From contig NZ_CP080438.1 of assembly GCF_021216655.1 (NCBI RefSeq), positions 1 to 32,586 on the forward strand: a stretch of DNA of 32,586 nucleotides, given 5' to 3'. The stretch is from Clavibacter michiganensis (GTDB taxonomy: Bacteria > Actinomycetota > Actinomycetes > Actinomycetales > Microbacteriaceae). A program made the position numbers and the translations under genes. The notes beneath the pieces are model-generated. The model saw only the letters and a list, made by a program, of their open reading frames with translations. It had not been told where the DNA came from and did no database searches. Shown here in pieces: positions 1-6,322 of this stretch. The stretch's first letter is position 1, and each line of letters opens with the position of its first letter.

Positions 1-152
1 CCCCATGGGAGGGGCATGTGGTCGAGCTGACGTTCCCCGGCCAAGCGCACTCGGTCACACTGCCCCGGAGCCCTTCGACTGCAACCAACGCACGGGAGTT
101 CGAGTCGCTCTATCCCGACCTCATCAAGGCGCTACGGGCGCCGCATCACTGA
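1..152 (+). CDS. C-terminal part of a hypothetical protein that continues from the right end of the window
   Basis: The frame starting at base 3 is open from the left edge and codes for about 49 residues, ending FESLYPDLIKALRAPHH before TGA at 150-152. It has no start codon of its own. The gene opening at 32226 ends the window with one leftover base. Adding bases 1-2 completes a Thr codon and leads straight into this frame, giving a single 513-bp gene of 170 residues. The most economical reading is that the molecule is circular and was opened inside this gene. No known domain is recognised in either half. Confidence 0.8.
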   Translation, partial: PWEGHVVELTFPGQAHSVTLPRSPSTATNAREFESLYPDLIKALRAPHH

Positions 153-376
153 GTCGTCGACACAGCATGTCCGGGACGCCTGGAGGTCACACGCCCCCTG
201 AGTGAGCTACTCGCCGGTCGCGATGAGCCTGGCGGCGTGCTGATCTAGCCGTCCGGCATCGACAGCCCCAGCCGTCAGGCTCCGTCCGCTAGGGGCCGCG
301 TGGACGCGCGCCGTCGTATGTGCATATCCAAGATGTAGTGGTCCTCGGGCCGTAATAACCCTATATAGCGATATAT

Positions 377-396
377 ATCCATGCGTACGCATGGAT
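377..396. repeat. 20-bp perfect palindrome
   Basis: The sequence ATCCATGCGTACGCATGGAT is identical to its own reverse complement. It sits directly beside an AT-rich run (TATATAGCGATATATAT) at about 362-378. A symmetric site next to easily melted DNA suggests a dimeric protein binding site in an origin or a recombination site. No function can be assigned. Confidence 0.7.
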
Positions 397-615
397 TACT
401 GACCGGTGACGTGCTGGGGTGGCTGATCGTTACCAATCCGTTACATGAACGCTTTTGGCGCCCTGGCCGGCGGTTTCGGCCCGTTAGCACACCCTGTGCA
501 GTATCCCAAATGACGGTGTGGACAGGAGTGGTCATCCTGTGTGCACGAAGGGCTTGCGTGCGTGCACTTCCTATACGGCAAGGGGGGAGTAGCCCGCTAA
601 ACCGAAATCGCTTCC

Positions 616-624
616 TGTGGATAA
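616..624. other. DnaA box, perfect match to the consensus
   Basis: TGTGGATAA is the exact reverse complement of the DnaA consensus TTATCCACA. One such box can occur by chance in 32 kb, but its place in a gene-free region close to the palindrome at 377-396 makes a role in plasmid replication plausible. Confidence 0.4.
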
Positions 625-781
625 CTCTGGGGGGGTAGGGCAGACAGATACCCCACTCAAACGCCACAGGAGCCCCGTAGCCGCCCTTTGGGGGGCTTGC
701 CCGTCAACTACCCCTGCGCTTGTGGTGCACGGCGGCTATGACCAAATGTCGCCTTCACGCGGTACAGTGAGGAACGCAGAA

Positions 782-918
782 GGCCCCGACAGCGACATCG
801 CCGTTGAGGCGGATGCAGCAGGTCGGGGCCGGAGTGTCTGTGGTAGGACATCTTCGACTCTAGGGGACCCAGTGCCCCGATGATTCCATTTGTCCCCCGG
901 ATAAGGGGGGTCGGGGCC
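782..918 (+). promoter_or_regulatory. Structured leader upstream of the 42-residue gene
   Basis: Perfect 9-base arms GGCCCCGAC (782-790) and GTCGGGGCC (822-830) can form a stem, and GTCGGGGCC recurs at 910-918, so two alternative pairings with the left arm are possible. Between them is another hairpin, CCCCC-GGATAA-GGGGGG, at about 895-910. Mutually exclusive stems just ahead of the ATG at 952 look like a leader that could act as a cis-regulatory RNA. This is inference from base pairing only. Confidence 0.3.
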
Positions 919-951
919 TGCTTCGTGAAGTAGCAGTGAAGGAGTTCTGTG

Positions 952-1080
952 ATGGCTAAGTCCTCGCGCTCGTCCAAGCCCTCGACCGCCCAGCTGAGCC
1001 GTGCGGGAAGGACCCTCGCGTCCGACTCGTCGAGCAAGGCGGCCAAGTCGAGCGCTGCGGCGACACTCGGCAGGGGCTAA
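952..1080 (+). CDS. Small Ser/Ala/Lys-rich protein, 42 residues
   Basis: ATG at 952 lies behind a good ribosome-binding site (AAGGAG about 8 bases upstream) and opens a 43-codon frame. The protein begins MAKSSRSSKPSTAQLSRAGR and continues with Ser/Ala/Lys-rich sequence to a GRG end. It is strongly basic and lacks Cys, Trp and hydrophobic segments. Small proteins of this composition are widespread as uncharacterised hypotheticals in bacteria; I do not assign a function. A 12-bp perfect hairpin begins 6 bases after the stop, which supports a real transcription unit. The preceding 170 bases can fold into a structured leader. Confidence 0.65.
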   Translation: MAKSSRSSKPSTAQLSRAGRTLASDSSSKAAKSSAAATLGRG

Positions 1081-1086
1081 ACCCCA

Positions 1087-1114
1087 GGAGGGCAGTGCGC
1101 AAGCACTGCCCTCC
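1087..1114 (+). terminator. Hairpin after the 42-residue gene
   Basis: GGAGGGCAGTGC (1087-1098) pairs perfectly with GCACTGCCCTCC (1103-1114) across a GCAA tetraloop. No U-run follows, as is common for high-GC actinobacterial terminators. Its place just after the stop at 1080 supports a terminator or mRNA 3' protecting role. Confidence 0.6.
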
Positions 1115-1183
1115 GCCGTATGGGCTGAACATCACGAGCTCCCACAGCTACCTGATCGCCTCCGGGCGAGAGGAAGCATCACC

Positions 1184-1309
1184 ATGTCCATGACGACAAC
1201 AAGCAGTACTCGGCAGATCCGCGCCGGTGCCCCCCACCGCAACCGGTCGGCAGGTCTTCCCTACCGTGCCATCGAGAGCGTGCTCAGGAGCAAGGGAGCG
1301 CGCTCGTGA
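1184..1309 (+). CDS. Small hypothetical protein, 41 residues, upstream partner of the zinc-ribbon gene
   Basis: ATG at 1184 has a purine-rich AGAGGAAG about 6-13 bases upstream. The product begins MSMTTTSSTRQIRAG, is basic and Ser/Thr/Arg-rich, and has no recognised domain. Its stop codon TGA (1307-1309) overlaps the GTG start of the next gene at 1306, the usual sign of translational coupling, so the two small genes probably form one operon. An in-frame ATG at 1190 is an alternative start. Confidence 0.5.
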   Translation: MSMTTTSSTRQIRAGAPHRNRSAGLPYRAIESVLRSKGARS

Positions 1310-1440
1310 GCGCGCGACGTATCACCGGGCTCTTCGTGACGTGCCCGGGTTGCCGCCGAAACCTCGGCCCCTACAGCCGGCTCGTTGCGGGGCCGAAACG
1401 CTGCACGCACTGCGGGCGGCACTTCTCCCTCCGGGTGTAA
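1306..1440 (+). CDS. Small zinc-ribbon protein, 44 residues
   Basis: The frame opens with GTG at 1306, overlapping the stop of the preceding small gene, and ends TAA at 1438-1440. The protein contains two CxxC knuckles, CPGC and CTHC, about 16 residues apart, surrounded by Arg and aromatic residues, so a zinc-ribbon fold is likely. Proteins of this size and pattern often bind nucleic acid or act as small adaptors; the exact role is unknown. A 19-bp perfect hairpin follows 14 bases after the stop and closes the operon. It was found by reading the sequence directly and is short enough to be missed by gene finders. Confidence 0.6.
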   Translation: MSARRITGLFVTCPGCRRNLGPYSRLVAGPKRCTHCGRHFSLRV

Positions 1441-1454
1441 CGCTCGGGACAAGA

Positions 1455-1495
1455 CCCTTTGAGGCGTGTGGCGTGTCGCCACACGCCTCAAAGGG
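1455..1495. terminator. 19-bp perfect hairpin between convergent genes
   Basis: CCCTTTGAGGCGTGTGGCG (1455-1473) pairs perfectly with 1477-1495 across a TGT loop. It lies between the plus-strand zinc-ribbon gene and the minus-strand Abi gene, so it can serve as a bidirectional terminator. Confidence 0.75.
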
Positions 1496-1548
1496 CACAT
1501 CCGCCGTGATCCAACAGCTTCGCCCGCCAGTGCTCGTGCTCTAGGCGG

Positions 1549-2310
1549 TCAGGGCCGCTGGGCAGCCACACTCGGCACTCGGCTTGTGCCTGCGTACCAG
1601 TCGCCCAACTGCGGTTCGATGGCGCGCAGGAGGCGCGACGTGGTGCGGTGATAGCTCAGTACGTCCGTGTTCAAGAGCGGCTCGAGGTGCGCAACGCGGT
1701 TTCGTAGGCCATGAAGACGGTTGACCCAGTATCCGATGACGGCGGGGTCCTTGTGGTGGGAGAACGCGTCCTGGAGAGCGCCGCTCCACAGGACCATCTG
1801 CGACGGCCGGCCGAGTGTTCCGTTCTGCTGGACACGAGGTAGGAGCGCCTTCCACGTGCCAAACGTGATGTGTGCCACGACGTCATCGTGATCGACCGGC
1901 ATCCCGTGGCGACGATGCGTGGATCCTCGTAGGTGCCGGTCCTCCTCCGCACGACTAAACGCCGTGTTGTAGGTCGATCGCCTCGGGGCATGCGGGTGGC
2001 TTGATGGCGGGTTAAGGATGGCCCAGAGAGGGCGAGCCGGGTTCTCAACCCAGCGGCTGTCATAGGTCGTCCCGAACCCAGGCGGCTGGGCCGCGTTCCA
2101 CTTCTGTAGCTCGGCGTCGATGGCGTTCCGAACGAAGACCTCGGCTAGGCCCAGCATCTCGTGGAGGGCACCAGCCATCTCCACGTTCCAGCGGTAGAGC
2201 TCGAGCGCGTGGTCCGCGTCTGAGGCTACGGCGAGGTACGAAGCGAAGCGGGGTGCGGAGAGGTGAGCCACCAGCACAGGCCCGATCGCGGATTGCGTGG
2301 AGGTGCTCAT
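1549..2310 (-). CDS. Abi_2/AbiF-type abortive-infection HEPN protein
   Basis: A 253-residue protein with the hallmarks of the Abi_2 family. An early helix ends EVFVRNAIDAEL (about residues 58-68), and a late LRNRVAH holds the HEPN motif R203-x4-H208 inside RNRVAH, followed by a Glu. Members of this family are HEPN ribonucleases that block phage growth by cutting RNA and halting the host; some lineages have been reported to be associated with a noncoding RNA and to be related to the ancestors of Cas13. The protein is near full length for the family. The gene is transcribed alone. Only 16 bases upstream of its ATG begins a candidate RNA gene on the other strand (2327-2402), which could control it. 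Substrate and trigger are unknown. Confidence 0.75.
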   Translation of the reverse strand: MSTSTQSAIGPVLVAHLSAPRFASYLAVASDADHALELYRWNVEMAGALHEMLGLAEVFVRNAIDAELQKWNAAQPPGFGTTYDSRWVENPARPLWAILNPPSSHPHAPRRSTYNTAFSRAEEDRHLRGSTHRRHGMPVDHDDVVAHITFGTWKALLPRVQQNGTLGRPSQMVLWSGALQDAFSHHKDPAVIGYWVNRLHGLRNRVAHLEPLLNTDVLSYHRTTSRLLRAIEPQLGDWYAGTSRVPSVAAQRP

Positions 2311-2321
2311 TGCTGTAACCT
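2293..2321 (+). promoter_or_regulatory. Candidate promoter for the small RNA next to the Abi gene
   Basis: TTGCGT (2293-2298) and TAACCT (2316-2321) are separated by 17 bases and resemble sigma-70-type -35 and -10 boxes reading rightward. The expected start, about 2327, leads into a short stretch that ends in a terminator-like hairpin. The -35 lies inside the beginning of the Abi coding sequence on the opposite strand. Confidence 0.35.
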
Positions 2322-2326
2322 ACTGG

Positions 2327-2402
2327 CAGAAGCAAGGACTTGGTACCTTGCGAAATATTGAGCCAACCCCCGGGACTCGCGTCCTGGGGGCGCTTTATTT
2401 TA
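2327..2402 (+). ncRNA. Candidate structured small RNA divergent from the Abi HEPN gene
   Basis: This ~75-base stretch has no reading frame but clear folding potential. The first hairpin is GCAAGG/CCTTGC around 2332-2351. The second is a GC-rich stem of 2367-2376 with 2381-2390 (nine Watson-Crick pairs and one G-U) over a TCGC loop, followed by CGCTTTATTTTA, a good rho-independent terminator for the plus strand. A promoter-like pair precedes it at 2293-2321. Abi_2/AbiF HEPN proteins have been linked to neighbouring RNAs, so a regulatory or guide-like role is possible. It could also simply be antisense to the Abi leader. This is an inference from sequence shape. Confidence 0.4.
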
Positions 2403-2546
2403 AGGGGTCAACGGCTAGGCGTCCGCCTGGGCGGGTCCCGCACGTTCCGGAGCACCCGCGCGGTGCTGAGGGTGTCGTGAAGGAGTTGCGCACGACCTGT
2501 GCGCCCGATGAGCCTGCCGTGGGGCTGCGTCACGGAAGACCCTTCG

Positions 2547-3140
2547 TTACTTCTGGGCGCTTGCTCCTGGGGCTGCCCGCTGCGTCCACTCGGACCACGC
2601 CGTGGGCACCTCGCGCGATGGGACGACGGTTCGGCCAAACGTCACGTACTCCGGCGGGATGCGACCGCCGCCTCCGGACGGGTAACAGAGGTTGTAGTGG
2701 AGCCAGATGCCCGCGCTACGCACGCGGAGGAGTAGGCGCACCAGACGGTCCACGTGGTGCGCTTCGCTGTCTATCTGAGCATTGTTGCGGAGGGACCATC
2801 GAACCGTGTCGCTCTTCCCGTCCGGACGGTCGCGCCCGATGGTCATGCGCGCGTGCACAAGTAGGTCCCGTTCCTGAAGCAGCAGCCGAGCGGCACGACT
2901 CCATGCGTGTAACTTCGTCCGCTCGACGTCGGCCCACGGTGGGATGCCGAGGTCACCAACTCGCGCCTCCAGTCTTCCCAGGATGCGCTTCGCTGACTGC
3001 ACCTGCGGATCGGGTACTCGGTAGATGCGCGCGATGCGGTAGGCCTCTGACTCAACGTCGGCAGCCACGATCACCAAATCCCCGAGCGCCATCCGGAGGT
3101 CATCGGGAACGTGCTTGTCAAGCCAACTTATTTCGTGCAC
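2547..3140 (-). CDS. Hypothetical protein with a HEPN-like Rx4H motif
   Basis: A 197-residue protein starting at a GTG (3140). No family is recognised with certainty. It is helix-rich, and residues 90-97 read ERDLLVHA, which fits the R-x4-H spacing of HEPN ribonucleases (R91, H96) at the end of a long helix. The C-terminal third is Trp/Tyr-rich with a YPSGGGGR loop near 153-160. It follows the Abi HEPN protein on the same strand, but the two are separated by the candidate RNA and its terminator. A role in defence is suggested by context only; a plain plasmid hypothetical is the alternative. The 140 bases between its stop and 2402 hold no gene. Confidence 0.5.
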   Translation of the reverse strand: MHEISWLDKHVPDDLRMALGDLVIVAADVESEAYRIARIYRVPDPQVQSAKRILGRLEARVGDLGIPPWADVERTKLHAWSRAARLLLQERDLLVHARMTIGRDRPDGKSDTVRWSLRNNAQIDSEAHHVDRLVRLLLRVRSAGIWLHYNLCYPSGGGGRIPPEYVTFGRTVVPSREVPTAWSEWTQRAAPGASAQK

Positions 3141-3209
3141 GACCCCAAGTGTTCCTCGATAACGCCGTGACTAACAGCCCCTCAGCCTCACAGCGGAGTG
3201 CCTGCAATG

Positions 3210-3239
3210 GTGTCCGCTAGGGGATCCCTAACCGGACAC
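3210..3239. repeat. Imperfect hairpin between the hypothetical gene and the recombinase
   Basis: GTGTCCG (3210-3216) pairs with CGGACAC (3233-3239), and TAGGG (3218-3222) pairs with CCCTA (3226-3230) inside it. It lies in the ~200-base intergenic region before the serine recombinase. It may be part of a recombination site or a shared regulatory element. Confidence 0.4.
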
Positions 3240-3282
3240 GAAACGGGTGAGCGCTGCTCCTCCAATCTGCGCGGAGCCGGAC

Positions 3283-3335
3283 GTCTCACATAGGTGGTCC
3301 GCAGAAGGGTCCGGTGACGGTGCCTTATGTGAGAC
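3283..3335. promoter_or_regulatory. Inverted repeat before the serine recombinase, candidate crossover or operator site
   Basis: GTCTCACATA (3283-3292) and TATGTGAGAC (3326-3335) are exact 10-base inverted arms, the right one ending 8 bases before the recombinase ATG at 3343. Serine recombinases of the resolvase/invertase group bind paired, inverted half-sites next to their own gene and often repress themselves there. The arms probably mark such a res-like or operator site. No clear Shine-Dalgarno sequence precedes the ATG. Confidence 0.5.
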
Positions 3336-3342
3336 TGGTGTC

Positions 3343-3972
3343 ATGACTTCGTCCGTTCTCGTCGGTTACGCTCGCGTCTCCACCGACGCTCAGGACCTCA
3401 CCGCGCAACAGGATGCCTTGCAGGCCCTCGGGGTGTCGACACGGCTCATCTACAGCGACAAGGGCATGACCGGCACGAACCGGGACCGGCCGGGCCTCCG
3501 TGAGGCGTTGGCGGCGTGCCGAGAGGGCGACACTCTCGTGGTCACCAAGCTCGACCGCCTCGCCCGATCGCTCCGCGACGCGACCGACATCGCCGAAGAG
3601 CTCACGCAACGCGAAGTCCGATTGAACCTCGGCGGCGCGGTCTACGATCCCACCGACCCGGTAGGCCGGCTGCTGTTCAACGTGCTCGGGATGGTGGCCG
3701 AGTTCGAGTCCGACCTCATCCGCGCCCGCACCCGTGAAGGAATGGCTGTCGCGAGGGTTCGAGGAAAGCTGAAGGGGCGCAAGCCAAAGCTCTCCCCCGC
3801 CCAGGAGCGACATCTGGTCGCGCTGCACCGCGCCGGCGATCACTCCGTCTCCGAGCTCGTGGAGCTGTTCGGAATCGGCCGGGCCACCGTGTACCGGGCC
3901 TTAGACCGACACCCGGTCACCACGAGCGCCGAGGTCACCCTGCCCCGCGTCGACGACGAACCGACCTCGTGA
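3343..3972 (+). CDS. Serine recombinase (resolvase/invertase family)
   Basis: A 209-residue small serine recombinase. The N-terminal catalytic domain starts VGYARVSTD with the nucleophile S13. It has the conserved arginine-bearing KLDRLARS and later EFESDLIRARTREG, the start of the long E helix. The C-terminal DNA-binding segment carries a helix-turn-helix ending ELFGIGRATVYRAL. Length and order match Tn3-type resolvases and Hin/Pin invertases. ATG 3343 is preferred because it begins the fold exactly; upstream codons in this frame encode nothing conserved. On a plasmid such an enzyme usually resolves multimers or marks an old transposon. Its stop overlaps the start of the next gene, so the two are co-transcribed. 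Confidence 0.9.
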   Translation: MTSSVLVGYARVSTDAQDLTAQQDALQALGVSTRLIYSDKGMTGTNRDRPGLREALAACREGDTLVVTKLDRLARSLRDATDIAEELTQREVRLNLGGAVYDPTDPVGRLLFNVLGMVAEFESDLIRARTREGMAVARVRGKLKGRKPKLSPAQERHLVALHRAGDHSVSELVELFGIGRATVYRALDRHPVTTSAEVTLPRVDDEPTS

Positions 3973-4535
3973 CTCGGACCGCGTTCGTCGACGAGTCTGG
4001 ATCCCAGGAGAACCGCGACCCCGGCACCTACATCCTCGCTGCCGCGATCTGCGACGAACAGCACCTCGACACCGTGCGCGACGTGATGCACGGACTGCGG
4101 CGGGCCAAGGTCGGGAAGGTGCACTGGCACGAGGAGAGCGAGCCCCGGCGCCTGCAACTCGCCGCCGCGGTCGCAGAGCTCGCTCTCGAGCGGCTGGTCG
4201 TGGTCCGCTCGGTCGACAGCACGGAGCCGTTCGAGCGACGTCGCCGGAAGACGATGGAACGGCTTCTGCACGAGCTCACGATGCGCGACGTCGCGCTCCT
4301 CGTAGCAGAGTCACGCGGACCAGCAGATGACCGGCGGGACCGTGACCACCTCGACACGCTCCGCGCCGCACGAGCCCTCAGCGGACCGATCCGACTCGAT
4401 CACCGACGAGGGCCCGTGGAACCCGCGCTGTGGGTAGCGGACATCATCTGCGGCGCCATCGTGCAGGACCGCGTGGGCAACCCCAGGCCGCTTGCCGCCC
4501 TTGGCGAGATCCAGATGATCACCGTCGACGGCTGA
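3969..4535 (+). CDS. DUF3800-like protein
   Basis: A 188-residue protein starting at GTG 3969, which overlaps the recombinase stop (GTGA), so translation is coupled. It begins with the typical DUF3800 start FVDESGSQ (D8, E9) and ends with a WVADIICGAI segment, the second family landmark. The fold is thought to be RNase H-like with acidic catalytic residues. DUF3800 proteins are frequent beside mobile elements and in defence islands, but their biochemical role is not established. The pairing with a serine recombinase seen here suggests the two travel together. Confidence 0.65.
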   Translation: MTRTAFVDESGSQENRDPGTYILAAAICDEQHLDTVRDVMHGLRRAKVGKVHWHEESEPRRLQLAAAVAELALERLVVVRSVDSTEPFERRRRKTMERLLHELTMRDVALLVAESRGPADDRRDRDHLDTLRAARALSGPIRLDHRRGPVEPALWVADIICGAIVQDRVGNPRPLAALGEIQMITVDG

Positions 4536-4550
4536 CCGGTTAAAGCGCAA

Positions 4551-4588
4551 AGTCTCGGGCCCTACTTCCAGCAGGAACTCCCGAGACT
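4551..4588. terminator. Inverted repeat after the DUF3800 gene
   Basis: AGTCTCGGG (4551-4559) and CCCGAGACT (4580-4588) are exact inverted arms with a 20-base spacer, 16 bases after the DUF3800 stop. It could be a long-loop terminator. Because the GTCTC core also occurs in the arms at 3283-3335, it could instead be a second recombinase half-site pair bounding the two genes. Confidence 0.4.
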
Positions 4589-5173
4589 CACTTTCAACCC
4601 CACCGCGATGGGGCGACCCGTCCAGTGTCTCACGAGTGACGGGATCCCACCACAAATGCACAGGATCCGCTGCACTGTCCGAGCACGTCTTCGAGCTGGC
4701 GGTCCCTGCACCGATGTCCTACCTGTCTCGCCACCGACGCTACGCACGCGCATGGAGTGCACACGCGGCAGGTGACGCAGCGAACGCGACCGTGTCCGGA
4801 AGGCGCCCACTACCGGACGTCCGCACGCGTGCTCCCACGGTCCCTAGCTCCTTCCATAGCACTGAAGGCCACGGCGTGCCGCTCCGGCGCCGCAGCCGTC
4901 CCGCAAGCGATGAGTTCCGGGACACGCTCTCGCCCGACCGAGTATGTGGCCGTCTTGCCCTTCGAGGTCACGAGCGGCACGAGCGGCACGAGTCGCCGAT
5001 CACACGAACCCAGACCGCACATTGCCGATCCCCGAGCACCAGACAGCGGGTCTGCGTCGTAGGCGGGAGCGAACGAACCCGTCGGACACTGCGACGCTCA
5101 GCCCTCTCCTCCACGCCGGTGAGCGTTGTGGACACAGTTCCACGCCGGAGGAGCATGTGAGTATCGTCCGCGC
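4589..5173. other. Intergenic region, no supported gene
   Basis: About 585 bases between the DUF3800 gene and the protease. Several open frames exist on both strands but none has a ribosome-binding site or coherent composition. A short direct repeat (CACGAGCGG and near copies) occurs around 4970-4992. A GGAGGAG at about 5147-5153 lies too far (over 20 bases) from the protease ATG to be its usual ribosome-binding site. This stretch may be the decayed remainder of an earlier insertion. Confidence 0.4.
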
Positions 5174-6160
5174 ATGACTTTCACTGGACGCCACCCTCGT
5201 ACCCTGTCCGCTTTGATCGTGCCGCTGACGCTCCTCGCCTGCAGCGTCGGGGCTGCGTCAGCGTCAGCCGCGCCCACACCGTCGGTACCAGCGTCTGTTA
5301 CCTCCCCAGGATCTGATCCCAATGCGGTCTCGGTCATCACACAGAGCCAGCACGAACGCGACGCGACACAGAGTTACTGGACACCGGAGCGCCTCCGCGA
5401 AGCGGACACCCGCGCCGGCGTCCGACAGGACGCTGATGGAGTCAGTGCGCAGCTCAACTCCACGGTGGTTGATGCTCGCGAGATCAACAGTCTCGGCGTG
5501 CTGTTCGGACGCAAAGACGGTCGGCCCTGGCGATGCTCAGCCAACGCCGTCGATGCGAGGAACCTCAGCGTGGTGTCAACCGCAGGCCACTGCATAGCCG
5601 AGCGAGGACACACCATTGACCATCTGATCTTCGCCGCTGGCTATCGAGGCCCCAACTCCACGCCTCTGTTCGGCACCTTCGACGTCCTGTGGAGCGTCGC
5701 ACCTAATGGGTGGACCTTGCAGCACGGAGACGGCTTCGACACTGCGTTCGTCAAGGTCGACACCCGCAGGGAGACGCGCACCGACGGAAGCGCGCACCCG
5801 GGACACCCAGTTCTAGGCCAGAGCGGGCCGACCATGAGCGGAGTCGCTTTCGCGGCCACGCCCACCGGATACGCTGCCGCGTACGGCTATCCCGGAGCCA
5901 TTCAGAACGGCAACGTACCTGTCCGGTGCTCAGATGAGATCCAGACACTGCTTCCCACCGTCGGACCATACCTCCGCATCATGGACGGGTGCGAGAACTT
6001 CAGCGGCGGAGCATCCGGAGGACCCGTCGTGCAGAACGTCAGCGGCCACCGCCGCGTCACCGGAACCGTGGAAGGATACGTTCCCGGCACTCACGAGGTC
6101 CGCGTCACCTACTGGGAGACAGCGGCTCGAAATTCCTGGGAGTACGCCCAAACCCACTAA
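5174..6160 (+). CDS. Secreted chymotrypsin-like serine protease, Pat-1/Chp/Ppa type
   Basis: A 328-residue S1-family protease. Residues 1-33 form a signal peptide (basic start, hydrophobic LSALIVPLTLLACS, then AASASAAP). The triad is visible: H139 in STAGHC, D189 in DGFDTAF and S281 in GGASGGP. Cysteines at 121 and 140, and 252 and 273, fit two disulfides. A pro-region of roughly 70 residues precedes the catalytic fold. Clavibacter secretes a family of such proteases (Pat-1, Chp, Ppa), several of which are pathogenicity or host-recognition factors; a Ppa-type protease together with celA is known on pCM1. Plant target unknown. The ATG at 5174 is chosen because the signal peptide begins there; a longer in-frame start at 5126 exists. 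Confidence 0.85.
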   Translation: MTFTGRHPRTLSALIVPLTLLACSVGAASASAAPTPSVPASVTSPGSDPNAVSVITQSQHERDATQSYWTPERLREADTRAGVRQDADGVSAQLNSTVVDAREINSLGVLFGRKDGRPWRCSANAVDARNLSVVSTAGHCIAERGHTIDHLIFAAGYRGPNSTPLFGTFDVLWSVAPNGWTLQHGDGFDTAFVKVDTRRETRTDGSAHPGHPVLGQSGPTMSGVAFAATPTGYAAAYGYPGAIQNGNVPVRCSDEIQTLLPTVGPYLRIMDGCENFSGGASGGPVVQNVSGHRRVTGTVEGYVPGTHEVRVTYWETAARNSWEYAQTH

Positions 6161-6206
6161 CCCGAACGCTACGCCTCAAATCCTGCTGCCGCGCTCGTCC
6201 TGAGAC

Positions 6207-6322
6207 GCGATCGGCTCGTCACGTTCGCGGTACAGCTCGCGACCGCCGTTGCGGCCGCCGACGTCACCGGGCAGCTCAAGCCCGGCGACGTCGGCGCCGA
6301 GCGCCTTCCCTGCAGCGGGTGA
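6207..6322 (+). pseudogene. Decayed C-terminal fragment of the 160-residue hypothetical protein
   Basis: On the plus strand this stretch encodes RDRLVTFA and, after divergence, AAADVTG-QLKPGDVGAERLP before TGA at 6320-6322. It matches the last ~37 residues of the intact gene at 9809-10291 (NDRLITFA, AAADVAGPLEPGDVGTERLP). Start and body are missing. It is the antisense face of the duplicated segment that also contains the HNH fragment. Confidence 0.7.

Larger units (their letters stand above)
153..951. other. Gene-poor region, possible replication-origin or control region
   Basis: About 800 bases with no convincing gene. It holds an AT-rich patch around 350-378, a 20-bp perfect palindrome (377-396), a perfect 9-base DnaA box (616-624) and a GC-rich inverted repeat (782-830) with a third copy at 910-918. 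A local AT-rich stretch, palindrome and DnaA box fit an origin or control region, but I do not see clear tandem iterons. The short frames on both strands here have no coherent composition or ribosome-binding sites. Confidence 0.4.

Noticed and set aside
2297..3220. A 307-codon plus-strand open frame
   Set aside because: It runs antisense to the minus-strand 197-residue gene, crosses the terminator hairpin at 2367-2402, and is Arg/Pro-rich with no domain.
4636..5160. A 174-codon plus-strand frame before the protease
   Set aside because: No ribosome-binding site, low-complexity Arg/Ser/His composition and no resemblance to a family; treated as intergenic.
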